Assembly (NCBI GenBank): GCA_012295275.1
Contig: CM022678.1
Location: 9,451,030 to 9,515,029 of the forward strand
Origin: Chrysomallon squamiferum
Lineage: Eukaryota > Mollusca > Gastropoda > Neomphalida > Peltospiridae
Direction of reading: 5' to 3'
DNA: 64,000 bases
The position numbers were made by a program, and so were the translations under genes. Positions 1 to 14,399 of the stretch are shown piece after piece. The notes below the pieces were generated by a model that saw only the letters and a list, made by a program, of their open reading frames with translations, was not told where the DNA came from and did not search any database. Each line of letters begins with the position of its first letter. Position 1 is the stretch's first letter.

Positions 1-728
1 TAGATAAAACACGTACAAAATACACTTACATAGACACACACACATAATACTAAATGTTAACACTAAATACCGCGTCATTCACATTGATGAAATCTTTCGT
101 CAATGAACTTACACAATGTGCTAAGACTGATTTGACGCTAACAAAATATGACTTTGTTTCTTACATCTTTAATGCACAGTGAAACACTTTAATACTTTGA
201 GAAAAAGCAACTCTGTCAAAAAAACGTAATACATTTGATATCACCACTTGATTGGTTCTTAAAGGTCCGTGAGTGTAAGCGAGTATGTTAGTGAGCGCGC
301 GCGTGTGTTTTTGTGTGTGAGCGATGTATAATTTGTATATCCATCATTGTATGTGTTTATGTATGTACACACCTCTCTCTGTGTATGCGAGTATGTGTGT
401 GTCTCAATGTATGTATGTATGTATGTATGTATGTATGTATGTATGTATGTGTGTGTATGTATATATATATATATATATATGAAGCATTATTAGTAACATA
501 ACCACCAATATTGCATCTACTAGCATCTACTACGATAACGATCACCCCAATAACATTATGACTACCACAACGACTGTTGTTTCCAATACCCACCATACTA
601 GTTCCACCACAACTACTGCTACTGTAACCACCATTACTATTACAGCCACTAATACTATTACTACAACTACTACTACTACTACTACTTGTACCAATATTAG
701 GAATGCTATTTTTGCTGTTTATTACCAA

Positions 729-776
<48 letters not shown>

Positions 777-1060
777 GACTGCTATGACGACTGCACATAA
801 CACTAATAAGAAAAACACAGCTGCAAAATGACAGAGAGGGAAACGTTTTGTTTCTAAAATTATTTACCAGTGTAACCCATGCTAAACACTCAGAAAATAA
901 AATACGAGTATGTTTTATCCGTTTTATTTTTTTAGCTGATAATTTTACAGTCTGTAATTATTTTTATTTTTATTAGTAGTATTAATATTAGTATTAATAT
1001 TAGTAACAATGTAACATTTCAGTGAAAAAACATTTTTGTATTTTTCAACAGAAAGACTTA
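1..1060. repeat. Microsatellite-rich stretch, no gene seen
   Basis: No exon-like signal was recognised. The stretch holds a TATG-type tetranucleotide run near 410-450, an AT dinucleotide run at 460-480 and CTA/ACT trinucleotide runs at 660-690 and 727-778. Open frames here are low-complexity readings of these repeats. Confidence 0.8.
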
Positions 1061-1077
1061 TTTAATATTTGACCTTT

Positions 1078-1079
<2 letters not shown>

Positions 1080-1116
<37 letters not shown>

Positions 1117-1652
1117 CAACAATAATAATAAATAACAACAAATAATAAAAAAATAATAAAAAATAATAAAAAAATAATAATAAATAAAATAATAATAACA
1201 ACGGCAATGGAAATAATAACAGCAATAATAATATAATAATAATAATAAAACAACAAAGCAACAATAATAATAATTATAACAATAACAATAATAATGGTAA
1301 TAACAACAACAACAATTCAAACTTACAGCAATAATAATAATAAATAATAATAATAATAATAACAATAATAATAATAATAACAATAATAATTTTTCCATCT
1401 GTTCAGTCGCTGACAATGTCTGAAAGTACAAAACTCTTGAAAGAAAGACTGAACTGCTTGGTATCGTGTAATGGTTTATGGTAAAAACGGCTTGAAACAT
1501 TTTTATTACATTATTTTTGTATTAAATATTATTATTGTTAGTAATAGTAATAATAATAGTAGAGCAGTAGTAGTAGTAGTAGTAGTAATAGTATAAAGTA
1601 GTAGTCAGTAGTAGTGTAATAATAGTAGTAGTAGTAATAGTAGTAGTAATAC

Positions 1653-1716
<64 letters not shown>

Positions 1717-1825
1717 TAAATTGTAGTAGTGTAGTAGTAGTAAGTAATAGTAGTAGTAGTAGTAGTAATAGTAGTAGTATAAATTGTAGTAGTAGTAGTA
1801 ATAGTAGTAGTAGTAGTAGTAGTAA

Positions 1826-1893
<68 letters not shown>

Positions 1894-1970
1894 TAAATAG
1901 TAGTAGTAGCAGTAGTTATAAACAGTAGTAGTAGAGTAGTAGTAATAGTAATTTGAAAATAAGAATGAAG
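1080..1970. repeat. AAT and AGT trinucleotide arrays
   Basis: An imperfect AAT/AAC array (about 1080-1390) is followed by a long, interrupted AGT array (about 1560-1950). Long poly-Tyr, poly-Leu or poly-Ile readings arise on the minus strand but are artefacts of the triplet repeat. They have no complex sequence around them. Confidence 0.9.
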
Positions 1971-2005
1971 AAGAAAGAGAGGTTAGAAACAGACAGAGAA
2001 ATTTG

Positions 2006-3790
<1,785 letters not shown>

Positions 3791-3873
3791 TCCGGACATT
3801 CCCCACGGATATTCCCCCGATCATTCCCCTCATCGTTTCCCCATAGGTCATTTCCCCCGTGAAAATTCCCCCT
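3791..3873. repeat. Cluster of six C-runs (ATTCCCC-type motif)
   Basis: Six runs of four or five C, most preceded by ATT or TTT, recur at about 11- to 16-bp spacing immediately before the 76-bp satellite. The opposite strand therefore carries six G4-G5 runs. It resembles the degenerate C-run arrays sometimes found in transposon termini, but no element boundary is visible. Confidence 0.7.
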
Positions 3874-3884
3874 GCCTACCTGTT

Positions 3885-5262
3885 TTAACTGTTAAGAGTT
3901 TTACACGTGTATGATGTGTTGTTATTTACTTGTTAAATTGTTGTTTAAGAGTTTGTTTAGGTGTGTGTTAAGAGTTTTTCACGTGTATGATGTGTTGTTA
4001 TTTACTTGTTAAATTGTTGTTTAAGAGTTTGTTTAGGTGTGTTAAGAGTTTTACACGTGTATGATGTGTTGTTAATTTATTGTTTAATTGTTGTTTAAGA
4101 GTTTGTTTAGGTGTGTTAAGTTTTTACACATGTATGATGTGTTGTTATTTTTACTTGTTAAATTGTTGTTTAAGAGTTTGTTTAGGTTTAGGTGTGTTAA
4201 GAGTTTTTTACATGTATGATGTGTTGTTATTTAAATTTTGTTAAATTGTTGTCTTAGAGTTTGTTTAGATGTGTGTTTTAAGTTGTGAGTTTTTAGGTGT
4301 GTGTTAAGACTTGTTAAATTGTTGTTTAAGAGTTTGTTTAGATGTGTGTTACCAGTGTGTTAAGAGTTTTACACATGTATGATGTGTTGTTATTTACTTA
4401 TTAAATTGTTGTTTAAGAGTTTGTTTAGGTGTGTGTTAAGAGTTTTACACATGTATGATGTGTTGTTATTTACTTATTAAATTGTTGTTTAAGAGTTTGT
4501 TTAGGTGTGTGTTAAGAGTTTTTCACGTGTATGATGTGTTGTTATTTAAGTTGTTAAATTGTTGTTTAAGAGTTTTTAGTTTTGTTTAGATTGTTAAATG
4601 TGTTAAGAGTTTTACACGTGTATGATGTGTTGTTATTTACTTATTAAATTGTTGTTTAAGAGTTTGTTTAGGTGTGTGTTAAGAGTTTTACACATGTATG
4701 ATGTGTTGTTATTTACTTATTAAATTGTTGTTTAAGAGTTTGTTTAGGTGTGTGTTTACCAGTGTGTTAAGTTTTTTACACGTGTATGATGTGTTGTTAT
4801 TTACTTATTAAATTGTTGTTTAAGAGTTTGTTTAGGTGTGTGTTAAGAGTTTTACACGTGTATGATGTGTTGTTATTTACTTATTAAATTGTTGTTTAAG
4901 AGTTTGTTTAGGTGTGTGTTAAGAGTTTTACACGTGTATGATGTGTTGTTATTTACTTGTTATTAAATTGTTGTTTAAGAGTTTGTTTAGGTGTGTGTTT
5001 ACCAGTGTGTTAAGAGTTTTACACGTGTATGATGTGTTGTTATTTACTTGTTAAATTGTTGTCTTAAAGTTTGTTTAGGTGTGTGTTTACCAGTGTGTTA
5101 AGAGTTTTACACGTGTATGATGTGTTGTTATTTACTTGTTAAATTGTTGTTTAAGAGTTTGTTTAGATGTGTGTTTACCAGTGTGTTAAGAGTTTTACAC
5201 GTGTATGATGTGTTGTTATTTACTTGTTAAATTGTTGTTTAAGAGTTTGTTTAGGTGTGTGT
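3885..5262. repeat. 76-bp satellite array, about 16 copies
   Basis: A tandem array whose basic unit is about 76 bp, recognised by the core GATGTGTTGTTA (16 occurrences). Some units are longer through a short insert containing TTACCAGTGTG. Many units hold the 10-bp perfect palindrome TACACGTGTA, others the variant TACACATGTA. Units with and without the insert alternate, suggesting an emerging higher-order pattern. No ORF spans the array. Confidence 0.95.
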
Positions 5263-5491
5263 TTACTTGTCTGTTAACAGCACGAATATGAACATTAACT
5301 GTAATAATTTTATCTACATACACAATCACACATACATACTGACATAAATACCCTCATATACAAACACACACATAGATTATTCTCATTGTGCATTCTAAAC
5401 GTAAAACAGAATATTGGTTCCTATATAAATAAACACAAATATATCTATAGCAACATTAACACACAAATATGTTCATACAGATAGAAGCGGC

Positions 5492-5542
<51 letters not shown>

Positions 5543-5662
5543 ATTAAACTACTGTTTTAATATTTGCTTTTCTTCTTCTTCTCCTTCGTCTTATTGCTAA
5601 TATTATTATTATAATTATTATAACTATTATTATTAATATGATTACTACTACTACCACTACTA

Positions 5663-5703
<41 letters not shown>

Positions 5704-5795
5704 GCTACTACTACTACTTGGCTTAAGTGTTATTTGAATGTAGCTTGTTATGAAGAACTTTTTCAATCCTCATAGTTTAGTTAACAGTGAGGTAA

Positions 5796-5839
<44 letters not shown>

Positions 5840-6820
5840 ACAACAAATTTGAAACACGCTTTGAGATTTTTATATACAGATACCTGCCTGTTTACAGCAA
5901 CAAGGTAAGGCTATCAGTATCACAGCCAATATTCAAGTGTAAAAAGCAAATACAAGAAATCGTGAAACAAAAATTACAAAAAGAAAACAAACAGAATGAT
6001 GCATGATGTTACAGGCTTATAGATAATTATATTTGACACAAGCAATTATTATTATTTTTTAAATATGATTCGTTAAATGATTACAATAATATGTAACATA
6101 AATTTCAAAATTATTGGTTGTAAATAATAATGAATATTAAATGAAATTAAGTGAAATGTATATATATATTATATGTATCTAAATGCAATGCAAACAGTAA
6201 TTGGAATCAGACTGAATTCATATGAAAATGGAGAGAAAAAAATTACATTTTTACTCAAATGCAGTGAAAATACTTTATGAATGAAAATATGGTGAGAAAA
6301 AATAGGGGTGGCAAAAATCAGGATAGGGGGAATAACTTATGATGATATCTCACATTTGGATATGTAAGGAAAAATAAATTAAAATAATGATAAGATAAAT
6401 AAAATGAAATATATATATCTAAAATTAAATTCAAAATATTGTGAATCCAGTTTCATTCTATATCAACATCACTAAAATTAATTTTTAGCTAGGACCAAAA
6501 AATAAAAAAATATAACAAAAACAAAATTAATTAAAATTATTTAATCTATGCATTATAATATAGCTAAAACAAACCAGTGTAAAATTAGATTTAACTATTA
6601 TTATTTATTTTATATTCTATTTTTATTTTACAGATGTATTTTTTCTTATTATATTTTACATATTATTAATTATTGTTCATTAATATTTTTTTACTAAAAC
6701 AAGACACTCAGAAATTAATATTACTTTTTACTTTAAATTTATAAAACAAAATTAATAATAATCATTATTATACAATGATGAAGATAGGAATAATATTTTA
6801 CAATTTTGCATAGAATTTAA

Positions 6821-6856
<36 letters not shown>

Positions 6857-9154
6857 TATTATTATTATTATTAATATTTAAAAAAATATGAAAAGTTTGC
6901 TGATCTTTGTGTTCAAATTTAAAGTATTTTACAGAATTAAATTTCTCTGGTACAGTAGATATTACTTTTAACACAAAACACACAATAAATAAAATAAATA
7001 TGGAAGTCATTCTAAGAATCACAACTCTGTGCAAACATGGAAGTCATTCTAAGAATCACAACTCTGTGCAAACACATCATGTAAAAACTAAACACTAAGT
7101 TGCTGTCAGAATTTGCTAATAAAGTCACATTGTAATCACACTTGAACAATTCTCAGATGGAAGCTTGATGAATATGACACCTGACCTTGTTATGTGTGTA
7201 TGTGCATGTGTGTGTCCTTGTGTGTGAATTGTTTTTTGTCCTGTGTATGATGTGTGTGTATACATTGTGTAAGGTGTGTTTTGATATGTAAATGTGTATG
7301 TTTGTGTAAATGTGTGTGTGAATTTTTAATATTTTGGGGTCCTTATGACTGTATGGTGTGTGTTTGTGTTCTTGTGTGGGATATCTAGATGTGTGTATAT
7401 TGTGTTGTGTGTGTTTGATGTGTAAGGGTCTGTGTATGTGTGTCTGTGTATATGGATATTGAGTGTATGTGAAGATATACGAGTCTTTGTCTGTGCATTT
7501 CTCACAACTCAAAAAACAGAAACAAAAAAAATGAAGTAAGAAAAACCCCACATTGAAATATATTGCCATAAAATGTATAATCAAAGAAACAAATTACAAA
7601 AATAAATCAGTGTTAACATGCATTTCAGAAGTCTGTGACTTGTAATAAATAAAATACAAATACACAAGAACAAACAAACCCAGTTATAAATCTGCAAGCT
7701 TTTCTGGGATCCACAGTGTAAAATCATTCTGGGATCCACAGTGTAAAATTATGTGACCAAAATTTTTCACACTGTTATTTAGACACAGTATTTCACTATA
7801 CAGTTATCTTGCCTAGATGACAAACATTTAGTGTAACTCAGTTTATTAAATGTAGGCAAATACACAGATCTAAATAAAACCATGTCCTGTATGTAGTAGA
7901 TTAAAAATATTATCAGCTTAGTATTGATATAATTATTCATGTACCTAATAATAATAATAATAATAATAATTTATTTTAAAAGATAGAGATTATCTTATTT
8001 ATATATGTATACATAGCATTACATTTAGCTAATGCAACTACATTAATTTAGATGGAAAAGGTTAGTAAAGGTTTCTCGATATTATTTTGATTTAGATATA
8101 ATCTAATATTTCTCTACCTATATAACATTGTTTTCTGGGTTAATGTACTTAATATTATCATAATTCTAAAATTATTCAAAATGATGTTTTACAGATTTCT
8201 ATATGGTTTAGTTTCTAACTTCATAACTGAAATGTACTTTTTAAAATCAATTTGTTTTATATATAATGTGTACAGTTATAAATATTCATTAAGCATCCAT
8301 CATGTATGCAAATAGTAAAAAAAGTGAAATTAAACGTTAGTTCGGTAGCCCATCATTTCTGCAAACCCTCTTTAAAAGTTTCTGTAAGAAATGTACAGAA
8401 ACAAATTTTATTACTATATTAATATTATATTTATCTCTTATTAAGGATTAGAGTTTCTTGGTGTATGTAAAAGTGATAACTTAAAACTGGTTAATAATAA
8501 TAACAGTAATAAAAAGATAAAATAATAATAATAATAATAATAGAAAACAAAATTGTGCTACTAGATTCTAGTAACAAAAATAAAAACATGGTTTTTACTG
8601 AAAGAAATTTTCATGAGTTTTAGACAAGTTTTACTTTGAAAATTTCTTTTTTTTTAACATTTAGCACTATAGAACTTAAATTCATCATGAAACACAACTG
8701 GAAAATTCCACAGGTATAAAAAAAAAAAAAAAAAAAACTTCTTTTTTTTAAATAAAAATAAGTCATTTATAATTGAGAAGCAATATACAGTAGCACATTA
8801 TTATAATTTAAATCAGTTTTGAATGCAGAAACTGTGATGCAGCCTGATTAATCATATTAAAAATATTTCCCATCTAAAAAACTTGCAGCTAGCTATATCT
8901 GACAAACAGTGATTTGAAATATCATGAGTTCATTGTAGATCTTATTTTACACTGTATGAATTAAAGATCTGAATATTCTGAAAAGGATTAATTATAAATT
9001 TGCATCTATATCTGACAAACAGTGGTTTGAAATATCATGATTCAAAATAAATGTTTTCATTTAACAAAATAATTTTAAAATTTGGATATTTTTATAAATC
9101 AGTTTGAGAACTCGACACTAATATTATATGTAGACTAATGGTTTTTGTTATCTA

Positions 9155-9252
<98 letters not shown>

Positions 9253-9354
9253 TAATAATAATATATTTGTTTCTAATTAATGTAGATCCTTTTTTTAGTG
9301 TAGCAAGTTTTAATAATTTAATGATCTTTGCTTATGTTAATTTCAATGTTGTTA

Positions 9355-9388
<34 letters not shown>

Positions 9389-10200
9389 AATAAAAGCAAC
9401 AGAAGCAAATGGTACTGCATTAATCAAAAAAGTAAATCATTTTCTGAAAAACTTTTGTTTAATTTACTACAAGTATTAAGATGGTATAAAAATGATTAGT
9501 AAAGCTGGAAACACTTTATAAAAACATGACAATGACTTAGCTACTTTGTGTACCTTTTATAAAAACAGGTCACATTTACTTCACATGAAGAACATTAGGA
9601 ACATGGAAAAGATGTCTCATACAACAAATATTAAAAGTATTATTTGTCATAAGGCATTGAGATTAAATATTCAGTTACAATTTACTAAAAATGAGAAAAT
9701 GTAAGCAATATTTATGTATACAAAAAAAAAAAAAAAAATAATAAAATAAAATAAAATAAAATAAAATAACTTGAATGGTTTAGCTAAGAAAAAGCTCTTG
9801 AAAGTAACGGATGTATTTTTTGTTTTTATAAAAACAAAAAGTGGATCAATGTTGTCTAAATTAGGAGTTATATTTCCAATGTAGCTTTTAGTTTATCTTA
9901 TTCACGGTTATAAGATTAAAAAATAAATAAAGAAATAAAGAAAAGAAACAAACTTTGTTTAACTATGAAATATTTCTTCAGATATTTAGATATTTTCAAA
10001 GACTTCACAAACAATTGTCATACACACTTTCTGCATCTGACAAACTACTGCAAAAAGTGAAAGAAAGATTTTTTGAAAAGCTTGGTGTTTTCATTGTAAA
10101 CATATTAAAGAAACAAAAGAAAAAACAGAACATTGTCCACAGGAGCAAAAAAATAAAAAATGTAGAAAACATTTGTCATCATAAATTGTAACCATGACAA
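5263..10200. other. AT-rich gene-poor stretch with simple repeats
   Basis: No exon was recognised. Visible repeats are a (CA)n tract with a GCGCGC start (5495-5538), ACT triplets (about 5640-5720), a poly-A tract of about 42 bases (5797-5838), AAT arrays (6820-6870, 7950-7970, 9155-9262), a TG-rich stretch (7190-7450) and an ACA run (9356-9388). A short direct repeat of about 40 bp occurs at 6990-7075. The lower part may include the 3' UTR or downstream sequence of the minus-strand CAMSAP-like gene. Confidence 0.6.
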
Positions 10201-10269
10201 TGATGTAAAGACACAACTGCTGCTGCAGCTGCTGATGATGGTGATGTGTGTTGTGAGATCTACGTCTTC

Positions 10270-10400
10270 CTAATACACTTTCTTTGACGTTGCTGGTGGT
10301 TTCCCAGTCTTCCAGAGAGAATTATGAATAACAACAGCATCAATGGACACAGATAAATGTTTGCTTGATGTCAGTTGAACTTTTAGCCCTAGAATTATAT
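10270..10400 (-). CDS. CAMSAP/Patronin-like, terminal CKK-domain exon
   Basis: Minus-strand terminal exon encoding the end of the CKK domain, the microtubule-binding module that lets CAMSAP/Patronin proteins recognise microtubule minus ends. A polypyrimidine-CAG acceptor lies just above 10400. The first codons read YNSRAK and join in phase to the preceding exon (FY + K). After a run of four A the frame shifts by one base and then reads SSKHLSVSIDAVVIHNSLWK, the conserved CKK C-terminal strand and IHNSLW motif, ending at TAG (10270-10272). The single-base shift is either an assembly indel in the A-run or a disabling mutation. Family identity is strong; integrity is uncertain. Confidence 0.82.
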
Positions 10401-10796
10401 CTGTGAGAAAAACAAAATAATATTAATTAATTTATTACATGGTAATTAATAAGTAAAACAATAATTCATTAGTATTGACTCATTCCTAATCAGAAAGCAT
10501 TCTTAAAAACACATTTACATTCACTGAAATATTTTAATCTTAAGCAGTCAGTTCTGTGACATAATTAATAAATTAAAAAAAAAAAAAAAATAATAAGAAA
10601 AGAACTTAAAACTAAATGAAGTATTTGGTTTTTATTAATAAGAAATTATATATTGATACATTTTTTATCCTCACTATCTAATCACACCACTGATTAAGTT
10701 CTTGTTATAGGCTCTATCATTTTTTTTATTGAGAAACACAAAAATTTAAATTTCATTTGGTCAGTATAAAAGTTCACCTAATTATTTTCAGTTTAT

Positions 10797-10845
<49 letters not shown>

Positions 10846-11113
10846 AAACATAATTAGTAAATACATTATTTGCAAACACATATTTTAGATTATATTAATG
10901 AGCTGCATGTTGAGAAATGTACAAATTTATAAAAATGTAGACAGATTTAAAATAATATAAAAATAAACTTTCTTATCAAAACTACTTATTTATATAGCAA
11001 TGTACATGATGTTAGACATAAAAATATATTAAATATGTGCTTACTTATAAAAGTATTTATTTATGTAGCAATACCTACTATGACAGTTTAAAATATTAAA
11101 TATGTATACTCAC

Positions 11114-11277
11114 TTATAAAACCTATGAATCATTTTATTGGTAATTTCTTTAGGTCCCACACCACAAATTTTGATAACTTCGTCTGTTTCGGGTGTGAAA
11201 GAATATAGAGCCCTGTACTGACATCCTCCATCTCGGAACAGAATTACAAAGTGTTTAGCATCAGACTTAGCCAGTTC
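11114..11277 (-). CDS. CAMSAP/Patronin-like, core CKK-domain exon
   Basis: A 164-bp minus-strand exon with clean AG acceptor and GTGAGT donor. It translates without interruption to 54 residues plus two bases, including HFVILFRDGGCQYRALYSF, a conserved TDE and GVGPKEITNKMI. These match the CKK core of CAMSAP proteins (ILFRDAGCQFRALY and GPKxITxKMI in relatives). The exon joins in phase to the exons at 12637-12733 (phase 0) and 10270-10400 (phase 2). This is the best-supported coding exon in the window. The domain is known to bind the microtubule lattice near minus ends; nothing here shows regulation. Confidence 0.92.
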
Positions 11278-11284
11278 CTAGATA

Positions 11285-11545
11285 CACAAACAGACAAACA
11301 AATAAATAAAAAAAAAAAAAATAAAGAAAAAACAAACAAACAAACAAAATAAACAAACAAACAAACAAACAAACAAACAAACAAAATAAACAAATAAAAA
11401 CAAATAAACAAAACAAATAAATAAATAAAACAAACAAACAAATGATAAAAAAATAAACAAACAAATAAAACAAATAAATAAATAAATAAAACAAACAAAA
11501 TATAAACAAAAAAAATAAAATAAAAAAAAAAAAAAAAAAAAATAA
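11285..11545. repeat. AAAC/AAAT tetranucleotide-rich tract with poly-A
   Basis: An intronic stretch of interrupted AAAC and AAAT units ending in poly-A. Minus-strand frames rich in Phe, Leu, Val and Cys are repeat artefacts. It sits only a few bases upstream of the acceptor of the core CKK exon, so in RNA it supplies a very long pyrimidine tract. Confidence 0.9.
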
Positions 11546-11719
11546 TATATTTGTATTTGTATTTACATAAAGGATTCAAAAGTAGCTAAAGCTGATTTTG
11601 CTTTGTAATAATAACAAACGGTATAAAATTAAAGTCATTACTGATAAAATTATAGACACTCACACCTATCCTGTAGATTTATTCCACTCTGAGGTATTTC
11701 TATAATTCTACAACAATTA

Positions 11720-12014
11720 ATAACAATGATCTGTCAGTGAAAATACCTCAGCACGGTGATCAGACTTAGAAATGTGTGTTTTGTCACTGGAACAAAACAA
11801 AAACACACAATAATAACAAACAAACAACAAAATACTGTAAAATACTGTACATTAACAAGAGTAGGATAAATCAGAAAAAAGAATTAATTCACTTATAAAA
11901 TCTGTCTGTTTCTTATTATTGTTTGTTTTCTTAAAGACAATCAAATATAATGAAAGAATAATTCAACAATGACCTGTCAGTGAAAATACCTCAAAAGGGT
12001 GATCAGACTTAGGT

Positions 12015-12015
<1 letters not shown>
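11720..12015. repeat. Local direct duplication in CAMSAP intron
   Basis: Two copies of a roughly 40-bp segment (CTGTCAGTGAAAATACCTCA followed by GGTGATCAGACTTAG) lie at about 11731-11772 and 11974-12012. The second copy runs directly into the (AG)n array. Function unknown. Confidence 0.8.

Positions 12016-12017
<2 letters not shown>

Positions 12018-12080
<63 letters not shown>
12018..12080. repeat. (AG)n array at duplicated-segment edge
   Basis: A pure AG array. The sequence that follows (TTTCTATATAAAATATCC onward) is shared with the paralogous segment after the (AG)n array at 51186-51261, so the array marks one side of the duplication. Confidence 0.95.
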
Positions 12081-12084
<4 letters not shown>

Positions 12085-12407
12085 TTCTATATAAAATATC
12101 CTTATTTTTGACAGATACATATATTAACAACTAATGTTTTATTCTAACAGGGATTTTTTTGTTGGTTTTTTTAAATTACTAAACTATAAATTACTAAATA
12201 CATTATATAGAGTCTGTCTTAGAATTATCAAATTATACTAAAAGCTGAGGGAGACCAAAATCTGTTTTTAACCTTTCACATCAAAAAATAATAATAAAGT
12301 TTTCTGGCAAGTTCAAAACAAAGAAAGAAATGGTTTTGATTACTCCTAGTATAAATATAAGCTAAAAAATAAATAAAACAATGCGAATGGTAATATGGAA
12401 GAATACT

Positions 12408-12528
12408 AAGTTATCAGGCTATTTGTATACTACAATTACTTTACTTATTATTATGGACTCTCTTTGCTAAGTTATCAAGCTATTTGTATACTACAATTAC
12501 TTTACTTATTATTATGGACTCTCCTTGC
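12408..12528. repeat. 60-bp minisatellite, two copies
   Basis: Two tandem copies of the 60-bp unit containing CTAAGTTATCAAGCTATTTG. The same unit is present about 13 times at 51.6-52.4 kb and about once at 49.0 kb, in each case shortly before the CKK exon copy. Confidence 0.9.
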
Positions 12529-12636
12529 TCTAATCTGCTTTTCTTATTCTTTCTATTGAGAATATATTACCAATACATAAGTGAGAAGAATGTAAGTTGA
12601 CATTTAAACAGGTAAGTTAATGTCTGTGTTTCATAC

Positions 12637-12733
12637 CAGTTTGTTGAGAAACATCTCTGTCTGTTCTGCTGTCTGTATATTTGTCCCATTCTGATGTTTA
12701 GATAACAACACTTGTCTGTTTTGTGGTATGTGT
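12637..12733 (-). CDS. CAMSAP/Patronin-like, upstream CKK exon (copy A)
   Basis: A 97-bp minus-strand exon with TTTTTCAG acceptor and GTATGA donor. The open frame reads HIPQNRQVLLSKHQNGTNIQ and ends MFLNKL, phase 0, continuing directly into ELAKSDAKHFVILF of the next exon. Position and the N-R-x-(I/V) start agree with the beginning of the CKK domain, although this part is more divergent than the core. The identical 97 bp occur at 52528-52624 and a version with a 14-bp deletion at 49185-49267, so this exon belongs to a recent local duplication. Confidence 0.8.
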
Positions 12734-13179
12734 CTGAAAAAGAAAAAACAAAGATAATTTAATTTATTATTGTTTTCATTAGTAACATTGTTTACTGTTA
12801 TATCTATATCATTGCCATTTACTGATACAAATGAATGTTTGTTGAAAAATCAGTATCTTTTAAATATATTTCATTATAAGCTGATTATTGGTAAACATGA
12901 ATTCTGCTGAAATAGAACTAGTCTGAAATAAAGAATACATATTTGATTTAAGAACATACACCACATGTTTTTTACTAGTTCTTTGTGTCTTCAAAATGTA
13001 AATAACAATACAGCTAATGAAAAAGAAAACCTGTTTCTGAAATATGAAGTGACATCTTTTTTAAACAAACAACTAAAAATCTGTTTTTAATATATAAATT
13101 TCCAGAGAATAAAACACAAAACATATCATATCTTAGATATATCAGGCACAGATCAACAGCTAGATTGGGAAATAACATT

Positions 13180-14170
13180 ATTAGTCCTCAATGCAGAACT
13201 GATCCTGGCCACACACTCCTTTTTGTTGTTTCTATCTTTAGTGATATAATCAGCAATTCTACATAAATAATTAACATTAAAACAGTACATAATTTTCTTC
13301 TGTAAATAATTTTAAATAAAATTCATAAGCATATTCTCACATTACACTTAGATCTCTCAATTAAGTTTATCTTTTCTTCTAAAATTTGTATTTTACTCAA
13401 ATCATGATGCTTATTTATAGCTACTTTAATATTTTGTCATTTTAAAGCATTTTGTGTATTGTAATATTTCTTGATTTCTCTTATTTAGTGCAAAATGTTT
13501 TATATTTTAAGTTATTTGATCAAAGAACAGGTTCAGTCTGTAACAAAGGACACTCAGAAGCATTATTAATTACTTCAACAAGAGCTTTACAAAAAAGTTC
13601 ATCTTTCAACAATTCATTATTAAAGATCCAAATACCCTGACCTCTATCTACACAAGAAAAATCTATTTGCAGCGATAAAAAATTGTGTTCACTAACCGAG
13701 GTATCTATACATTACTTATAAACTGTTATAAATTTCTAGAAATTAAAAATAAATCAATTCTTGACTGTCTTAAAGTTTTTCAACAATTTGAGATCTAGTA
13801 AATTGTTTTTTATCTGGATTTCAACCAAATATCAACTAAATTATAATTATAAATAACTGACTGTAATTCATCACTACTTATCACACTGAAAGTTTTATTA
13901 TTAATGTCTAAATCTATATTAGGATCTAAAATTACATTAAAATCTCTGGGTTTAAAATCCACAAATTTACATAATCCTTTAAAGTTTAAAAAATAAAATT
14001 CTTTCTTCAATATTATTAGGCACATATACATTTATAAAACTATAATCATCATCATCATCATCTATTTTAGTATTAACTTTTAAAATCCTGCCTTCAGTGT
14101 CGCAACTATTAAAGGTAAACTTATAAGGATTGTGAAATATAAAATTACCCACACAAAAAAACCCCACTCC
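13180..14170 (-). mobile_element. LINE endonuclease relic (L1/Tx1-like), copy A
   Basis: Minus-strand remains of the apurinic endonuclease of a non-LTR retrotransposon. In order from 14170 downward one can read GRILKVNTKI and FINVYVPN (endonuclease strand motifs), DFNVILDPNIDLDINN (the GDFN-type catalytic motif, here RDFN), and, further down after frame breaks, GIWIFNNELLKDELFCKALV, typical of the linker after the endonuclease. Several stops and shifts show decay. A paralogous copy lies at 49.7-50.7 kb. Clade assignment to L1/Tx1-like is by motif style only. Confidence 0.8.
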
Positions 14171-14242
14171 TTATCTTAGATATTAAGATTCATAAATTTA
14201 CTTTATGCTAAGAAATATATAAGAACACAAACTCAACTTCAC

Positions 14243-14360
14243 CTGCTCAGATTTGTTTCTCTTTGCGTTGGCAGCTGTACAAACTTTATTTAACCAGAAA
14301 ATAATTGTGTCCTCAGTGTCTGATGGAAGTTCACTGGATGTGTTAAAAGTTGTAATTCAT
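14243..14360 (-). CDS. CAMSAP/Patronin-like, first CH-domain exon
   Basis: A minus-strand exon with a GTGAAG donor at 14242. The frame reads ITTFNTSSELPSDTEDTIIF followed by WLNKVCTAANAKRNKSEQ, matching the start of the CAMSAP calponin-homology domain (relatives have FSTF, ELPYDLEDA, FWINKV). If the CAG at 14361-14363 is the acceptor, an in-frame TGA follows within four bases. So either the true acceptor lies further in (CCAG before TGAACTTCC) or the exon is damaged. The rest of the CH domain is not found next to it, but a matching piece is at 50845-51083. Confidence 0.75.
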
Positions 14361-14399
14361 CTGAAAATTTTAAAATTGCTTGTTCAATATGCTGCATGT

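Noticed and set aside
7153-7584. 143-codon minus-strand frame rich in His and Thr
   Set aside because: It follows a TG-rich degenerate microsatellite and has no domain.
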